From: Anaerolineales bacterium
GTDB taxonomy: Bacteria; Chloroflexota; Anaerolineae; Anaerolineales; Villigracilaceae
DNA length: 64,000 nt
Direction of reading: 5' to 3'
Assembly: GCA_020634895.1 (NCBI GenBank)
Contig: JACKAV010000001.1
Span: 62,001-126,000, forward strand
Shown here: piece by piece, positions 60,631 to 64,000 of the stretch
Layout: every line of letters starts with the position of its first letter
Numbering within the stretch: the stretch's first letter is position 1
Program-made: the position numbers and the translations under genes
The notes under the pieces: model-generated
The model's input: the letters and a program-made list of their open reading frames with translations, nothing else
The model's database searches: none
What the model was told of the DNA's origin: nothing

Positions 60631-61134
60631 CTATGTGGAGAACCGAAACATTTCCATCCCGAAATAGAATTGTTTTCGCGTGAAAGCAAATCCGCTTTTT
60701 TCCAGGACCCGTTGCGATGCCCTATTTTGCGGATCGGTCAACCCGATGATTTCCTGCAAACTGAGTTCGTTTCTGCCGAATTCCACCGAAGCGGTCGCAG
60801 CCTCGGTGGCAAAGCCGTTGCCCCAAAACGTATTGCTTAGCAGATACCCCACTTCGGTTTCATTGGTCTCCGGCAGGAATTCCAACCCGCACCATCCCAT
60901 CAGTTGACCGCTCTCTTTTCCCATCACCGCCCAGTGACCGTAATTATGTCTCTGCCAGTGCTCGATCTGATAGTTGATGTATCTGTCCGTTCTTTCCAAT
61001 GACCATGCTTTCCTTGTAGGGAAATACTGAAAGATGTTCGGTTCCTGAACGATATTGAACAATGCTTTTGTGTCGTCAATAACAAACGGACGCAGGATTA
61101 GTCTTTCTGTTTGGAGATGTGGAATTAAATTCAT
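60631..61134 (-). CDS. GNAT family N-acetyltransferase (RimJ/RimL-like)
   Basis: 167 residues from the ATG at 61134; a TTG 21 bases upstream is an alternative and neither has a clear SD. LQTERLILRPFVIDD at the N-terminus and EVGYLLSNTFWGNGFATEA in the acetyl-CoA loop identify the Acetyltransf_3 group, with the final VLEKSGF motif. Acetylates an amine of protein or small molecule. Confidence 0.9.
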   Translation of the reverse strand: MNLIPHLQTERLILRPFVIDDTKALFNIVQEPNIFQYFPTRKAWSLERTDRYINYQIEHWQRHNYGHWAVMGKESGQLMGWCGLEFLPETNETEVGYLLSNTFWGNGFATEAATASVEFGRNELSLQEIIGLTDPQNRASQRVLEKSGFAFTRKQFYFGMEMFRFST

Positions 61135-61218
61135 GGGGCGATATTTGGTGACCAATGCTTGTAAGATATACTTTCAATCGGTTTCTATATTTATATCAGC
61201 AATGAACTGGAGAGTGAA

Positions 61219-62148
61219 ATGAAAATTGTGGTTTTTGGAACCGGCGGCGTGGGCGGATATTTCGGCGGTCGCCTTGCTCAACATGGGGAAGATGTTACAT
61301 TTATCGCTCGCGGCTCGCATTTGGACGCGATGCGTGAGTCTGGATTAAAAGTCGAATCTATTGACGGGGATTTTCTCGTGCAGCCGGTAAAGGCGACCGA
61401 TTCGCCTCAAACCGTTGGCGAAGTTGACTTGATCCTGTTGGCGGTCAAAGCCTGGCAGTTGGAAGACGCCATACCTCAAATGAAACCGATGATCGGCGAT
61501 CACACCATGATCCTTCCATTGTTAAACGGCATGGAACACATGGATATATTGCTCGATACGTTTGGATCTGACCACGTCCTCGGCGGATTTTGCCGCATCA
61601 GCGCCGTGATCGGTGCGCCGGGAGTCATTCGCCATGTGGGCATGCAGCCGTATGTCGCCTATGGCGAATGGGACGGTTCCAAGAGCGAGCGGATCGAATC
61701 AATACATAAATTATTCACTTCCGTGAATGGCATTGTTGCGGAAAATCCGCCTGATATTCAATTCGCAATGTGGGGCAAATTCATCTTCATCACCGGCACG
61801 AGCGGAGTAGGTGCTTATGCCCGCGTGCCGATAGGTGAATTTCGCAGCAACCCGGAAACGCGATCCATGTTGATCGACTCAATGAAAGAGGCGGCAGCCG
61901 TCGCACGGGCAAGAGGCGTTCGTATCCCCGATGATTTCGTCGACGTGACCATGCAGCGCATCGACAGCTTCCCGCCGGATGTGACTGCATCCATGCAGAA
62001 GGATATTATGGCAGGCAGACCATCCGAGTTGAACGAACAGAATGGCGCGGTCATCCGCATGGGCAAAGCTGCGGGAGTGCCAACACCCGTGCAGGAAAGA
62101 ATTTTCGCGGCGCTTTATCCGCTTGAGCAAAAAGCTCGCGGCAAATAA
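61219..62148 (+). CDS. panE: 2-dehydropantoate 2-reductase (ketopantoate reductase)
   Basis: 309 residues. NADPH loop GTGGVGGYFGGRLA at the start; the catalytic lysine lies in LLAVKAWQ or the later MWGKFIFI, and RPSELNEQNGAVIRMGKAAGVPTP is the family's C-terminal block. Second-to-last step of pantothenate synthesis. Members also act on other 2-keto acids. Confidence 0.9.
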   Translation: MKIVVFGTGGVGGYFGGRLAQHGEDVTFIARGSHLDAMRESGLKVESIDGDFLVQPVKATDSPQTVGEVDLILLAVKAWQLEDAIPQMKPMIGDHTMILPLLNGMEHMDILLDTFGSDHVLGGFCRISAVIGAPGVIRHVGMQPYVAYGEWDGSKSERIESIHKLFTSVNGIVAENPPDIQFAMWGKFIFITGTSGVGAYARVPIGEFRSNPETRSMLIDSMKEAAAVARARGVRIPDDFVDVTMQRIDSFPPDVTASMQKDIMAGRPSELNEQNGAVIRMGKAAGVPTPVQERIFAALYPLEQKARGK

Positions 62149-62241
62149 CGCCTACCCAAACGTCCAGTACCGAACTGCTCAAATTACCGATACACTTCCA
62201 AGGCGTATTTACTAGAATGAAGCGCAAAGGAGTATCAACTT

Positions 62242-63144
62242 ATGAGTAAAAATATATTTACCGAACTTTCCGATGCGATGGCAAACGCCGCCGAAAGGGC
62301 TGGCAGTTATACCGTGTTGGTGGACGCGCGCCGCCGCTTCCCTGCCAGCGGCATCGCCTTTGCAAAAGACATGATCCTCACCGCGGGTCACGTGGTGGAA
62401 CGTGAAGAGGACATCAAGATTCTTTTGGGCGATGGAAAAGAATTGACGGCGCGCCTCGTCGGTCGGGACCCGGGAACGGATCTCGCCGTCTTGAAATTGG
62501 ACTCCGCCTCAGCCGCTCCTGCGAGTCTTGCAAAATCGCCTGCACGCGTGGGACAGTTCGTTCTGGCGCTTGGGCGTCCTTCTTCGAATGGAATCGAAAC
62601 CAGCTTTGGAACAGTGAACAAGATCGGCGGACCTGTCCGCACCGGACGCGGCGGCATGTTGGAACAATACATCAAGACCGATATCGTTTCCTACCCCGGC
62701 TTTTCAGGCGGACCGTTGATCAACGGCGAAGGTGAACTCTTGGGCATCAATACGTCCGGCTTTGGGATGGGCGGTGAAGCCATTACCATTCCCACCGATG
62801 TGGCGTGGAAGGTCGCTGAAACGCTTGCCAAACATGGCAAGATTAAGCGCGGGTTCATCGGCATTCGCAGTCAGACTGTGAATCTCTCCACTGATGTGCA
62901 AAGCCAGTTGAACCGCGAAGAGGAGACAGGTCTGCTCGTGGTAGGCATCGAAAAGGATAGTCCTGCTGAAAAAGCCGGAATGATGATTGGCGATATTCTC
63001 GTCGGTGTGGCAGGCGTGGCGGTGGAACACCATGATGAGTTATTCACCCGCTTGAGCGGAGATGTAGTCGGCAAACCCACCCCCATGGAAGTGTTGCGCG
63101 GCGGCGTGCTGCAATCGCTCAACGTAGTGGTTGGAGAACGATAA
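62242..63144 (+). CDS. Trypsin-like serine protease with PDZ domain, apparently cytosolic
   Basis: 300 residues. HtrA/DegP-type: catalytic H50 in TAGHVV, D80 in GTDLAVLKL, S155 in GFSGGPL (usual GNSGGPL has Asn where Phe stands here). A PDZ domain (about 205-298) contains GLLVVGIEKDSPAEKAGMMIGD. No signal peptide or membrane anchor, unlike most HtrA. Its stop directly abuts the start of a LuxR-type regulator. May cut regulators inside the cell. Confidence 0.88.
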   Translation: MSKNIFTELSDAMANAAERAGSYTVLVDARRRFPASGIAFAKDMILTAGHVVEREEDIKILLGDGKELTARLVGRDPGTDLAVLKLDSASAAPASLAKSPARVGQFVLALGRPSSNGIETSFGTVNKIGGPVRTGRGGMLEQYIKTDIVSYPGFSGGPLINGEGELLGINTSGFGMGGEAITIPTDVAWKVAETLAKHGKIKRGFIGIRSQTVNLSTDVQSQLNREEETGLLVVGIEKDSPAEKAGMMIGDILVGVAGVAVEHHDELFTRLSGDVVGKPTPMEVLRGGVLQSLNVVVGER

Positions 63145-63750
63145 TTGATCCGCGTGACCATCGTCTCACCCAATCATGCCCTGCGTGTTGGATTGCGCGA
63201 AATGCTTGGTGGGCATGAGAATATTCAAATAGTGGGTGAGGCGGCTCGACTGTCGGACGTCAATGAAAAGGAGACCGAGGTGGCAGTTCTTGCCTCGGTC
63301 TCCTTGACTCGAAATGTGGATGACAGGGATTTTGGAATCCTTTTTCTCACCGATGACATTGAATCGGTCCGCCCGATGCTGACAGTGGGAATCCGCGCGT
63401 GGGGAGTGTTGTCGCTTGAGGCGGGCGGCGACGAATTGGCGGCGGGAATCGCCGCAGTGGCAGAAGGGCTTTGGGTGGGCGCACCAAGCCTCGTCGAGGG
63501 AGTGATGCGTCTGCCGAAGGGTGGTGATGGTTTGGGAGAAGAGTCGCTGCCAGAGCCGCTCACGGCGCGGGAGAAGGAAGTCCTCCAACACATGGCGGAG
63601 GGACTTGCGAATAAACAGATCGCGCTGCTGCTCAACATCAGCGAGCACACGGTCAAGTTTCATCTTTCCGCGTTGTATGCCAAGCTTGGCGTTGCCAGCC
63701 GCACCGAAGCGGTGAAGCGGGGGATCGAATTGGGTTTGCTCTCGTTGTAG
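63145..63750 (+). CDS. LuxR/NarL-type regulator with degenerate receiver
   Basis: 201 residues from TTG directly after the protease stop. The N-terminal domain has the receiver layout (IVSPNHALRVGLREML) but the phospho-aspartate position reads A-S in VAVLASVSL and the lysine is missing, so it should not be phosphorylated. C-terminal HTH: LTAREKEVLQHMAEGLANKQIA and EHTVKFHLSALYAKLG. Probably controlled by ligand or by the protease next door. Confidence 0.88.
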   Translation: MIRVTIVSPNHALRVGLREMLGGHENIQIVGEAARLSDVNEKETEVAVLASVSLTRNVDDRDFGILFLTDDIESVRPMLTVGIRAWGVLSLEAGGDELAAGIAAVAEGLWVGAPSLVEGVMRLPKGGDGLGEESLPEPLTAREKEVLQHMAEGLANKQIALLLNISEHTVKFHLSALYAKLGVASRTEAVKRGIELGLLSL

Positions 63751-63822
63751 ATTCTTATTTGACTGTAATGCTTTCGCGATAATGGGCGGGTAAAATTACG
63801 CAACTTTAACCGTCTATCACCT

Positions 63823-64000
63823 ATGGCAAACGATTATCACTACAAATGGGAATGGGATCTAAAAGCTTCGCCTGAAGCGTTGTGGCCTCTTGTTTCGGAT
63901 ACGAACCGCTTCAACCGCGACACGGGTCTGCCGCCCATGCAATTATTGGGATTCGAAAATGGCGTGAAGCAGGTCAAGTTCAAAGTGCCGATCGTGAATC
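63823..64000 (+). CDS. SRPBCC/START-like protein, 3' truncated by window
   Basis: 59 codons visible from the ATG at 63823. KWEWDLKASPEALWPLVSDTNR is the first strand and helix of an SRPBCC fold, followed by FNRDTGLPPMQLLGFENG. I recall the FNRDTGLP segment from proteins where such a domain precedes an adenylate/guanylate cyclase, but the rest is outside the window. Confidence 0.6.
   Translation, partial: MANDYHYKWEWDLKASPEALWPLVSDTNRFNRDTGLPPMQLLGFENGVKQVKFKVPIVN

Noticed and set aside
1..64000. Prophage, integrative element or genomic island
   Set aside because: No integrase, transposase, phage or conjugation gene is present, and tRNA genes show no flanking attachment duplicates that I could see.

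Overview
This is a 64 kb chromosomal segment of moderate GC content, most likely from a Chloroflexota bacterium of the class Anaerolineae. This is inferred from the style of the GAF-rich sensors, the LexA boxes of the GAACNNNNGTTC type, a deazaflavin-dependent nitroreductase-like protein, the DUF2089/DUF4097 cluster and several small conserved-looking hypotheticals. There is no rRNA, CRISPR array, transposase or phage gene.

Layout. (1) 1-1.2 kb: 3' end of a CASTOR/POLLUX-like ion-channel protein. (2) 1.25-16 kb, minus strand: a seven-gene signalling operon with a hybrid receiver-GAF-PAS histidine kinase, three large membrane sensors that carry no output domain, a soluble histidine kinase, a threonine-synthase-like PLP enzyme fused to a receiver domain, and a stand-alone receiver. 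Just upstream, 16.2-20.3 kb, is a classical kinase/OmpR-type regulator pair. (3) 20.4-22.6 kb: recX-rny, preceded by a long structured intergenic region. (4) 23-28.7 kb, plus strand: a five-gene glycan/sugar cluster (GT39-like, methyltransferase, GT2, epimerase, DegT aminotransferase). (5) 28.8-34 kb: malic enzyme, an MFS permease and a polytopic membrane protein. (6) 34-47 kb: housekeeping genes, including trpS, dtd, csp, a CaiB-type CoA transferase, an FAD/NAD(P) oxidoreductase, an M16 peptidase pair and acpS. It also holds a SelW/Rdx selenoprotein with an in-frame TGA that ordinary ORF calling misses. (7) 47.3-48.4 kb: a two-gene unit with a P-loop ATPase behind a textbook promoter overlapped by a perfect LexA box. 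(8) 48.5-54 kb: tRNA-Thr, tRNA-Tyr, tRNA-Thr, tuf, rpmG, tRNA-Trp, secE, nusG, rplK, rplA, rplJ, rplL, with an L10-type leader. The operon ends at a terminator facing lexA; rpoBC does not follow. (9) lexA has its own LexA box inside its promoter. (10) 55-60.5 kb: a cluster built around a repeated short helical motif (DUF2089 regulator, DUF4097 protein, two related small proteins) and two MFS permeases, the second preceded by an 11-codon leader ORF. (11) 60.6-64 kb: GNAT acetyltransferase, ketopantoate reductase, cytosolic trypsin/PDZ protease with a LuxR-type pseudo-receiver, and the start of an SRPBCC protein.

The parts most worth following up are the sensor array with the enzyme-receiver fusion, the selenoprotein, the SOS-controlled ATPase operon, and the 55-60 kb cluster. 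All functional statements come from reading motifs by eye; no database search was run.
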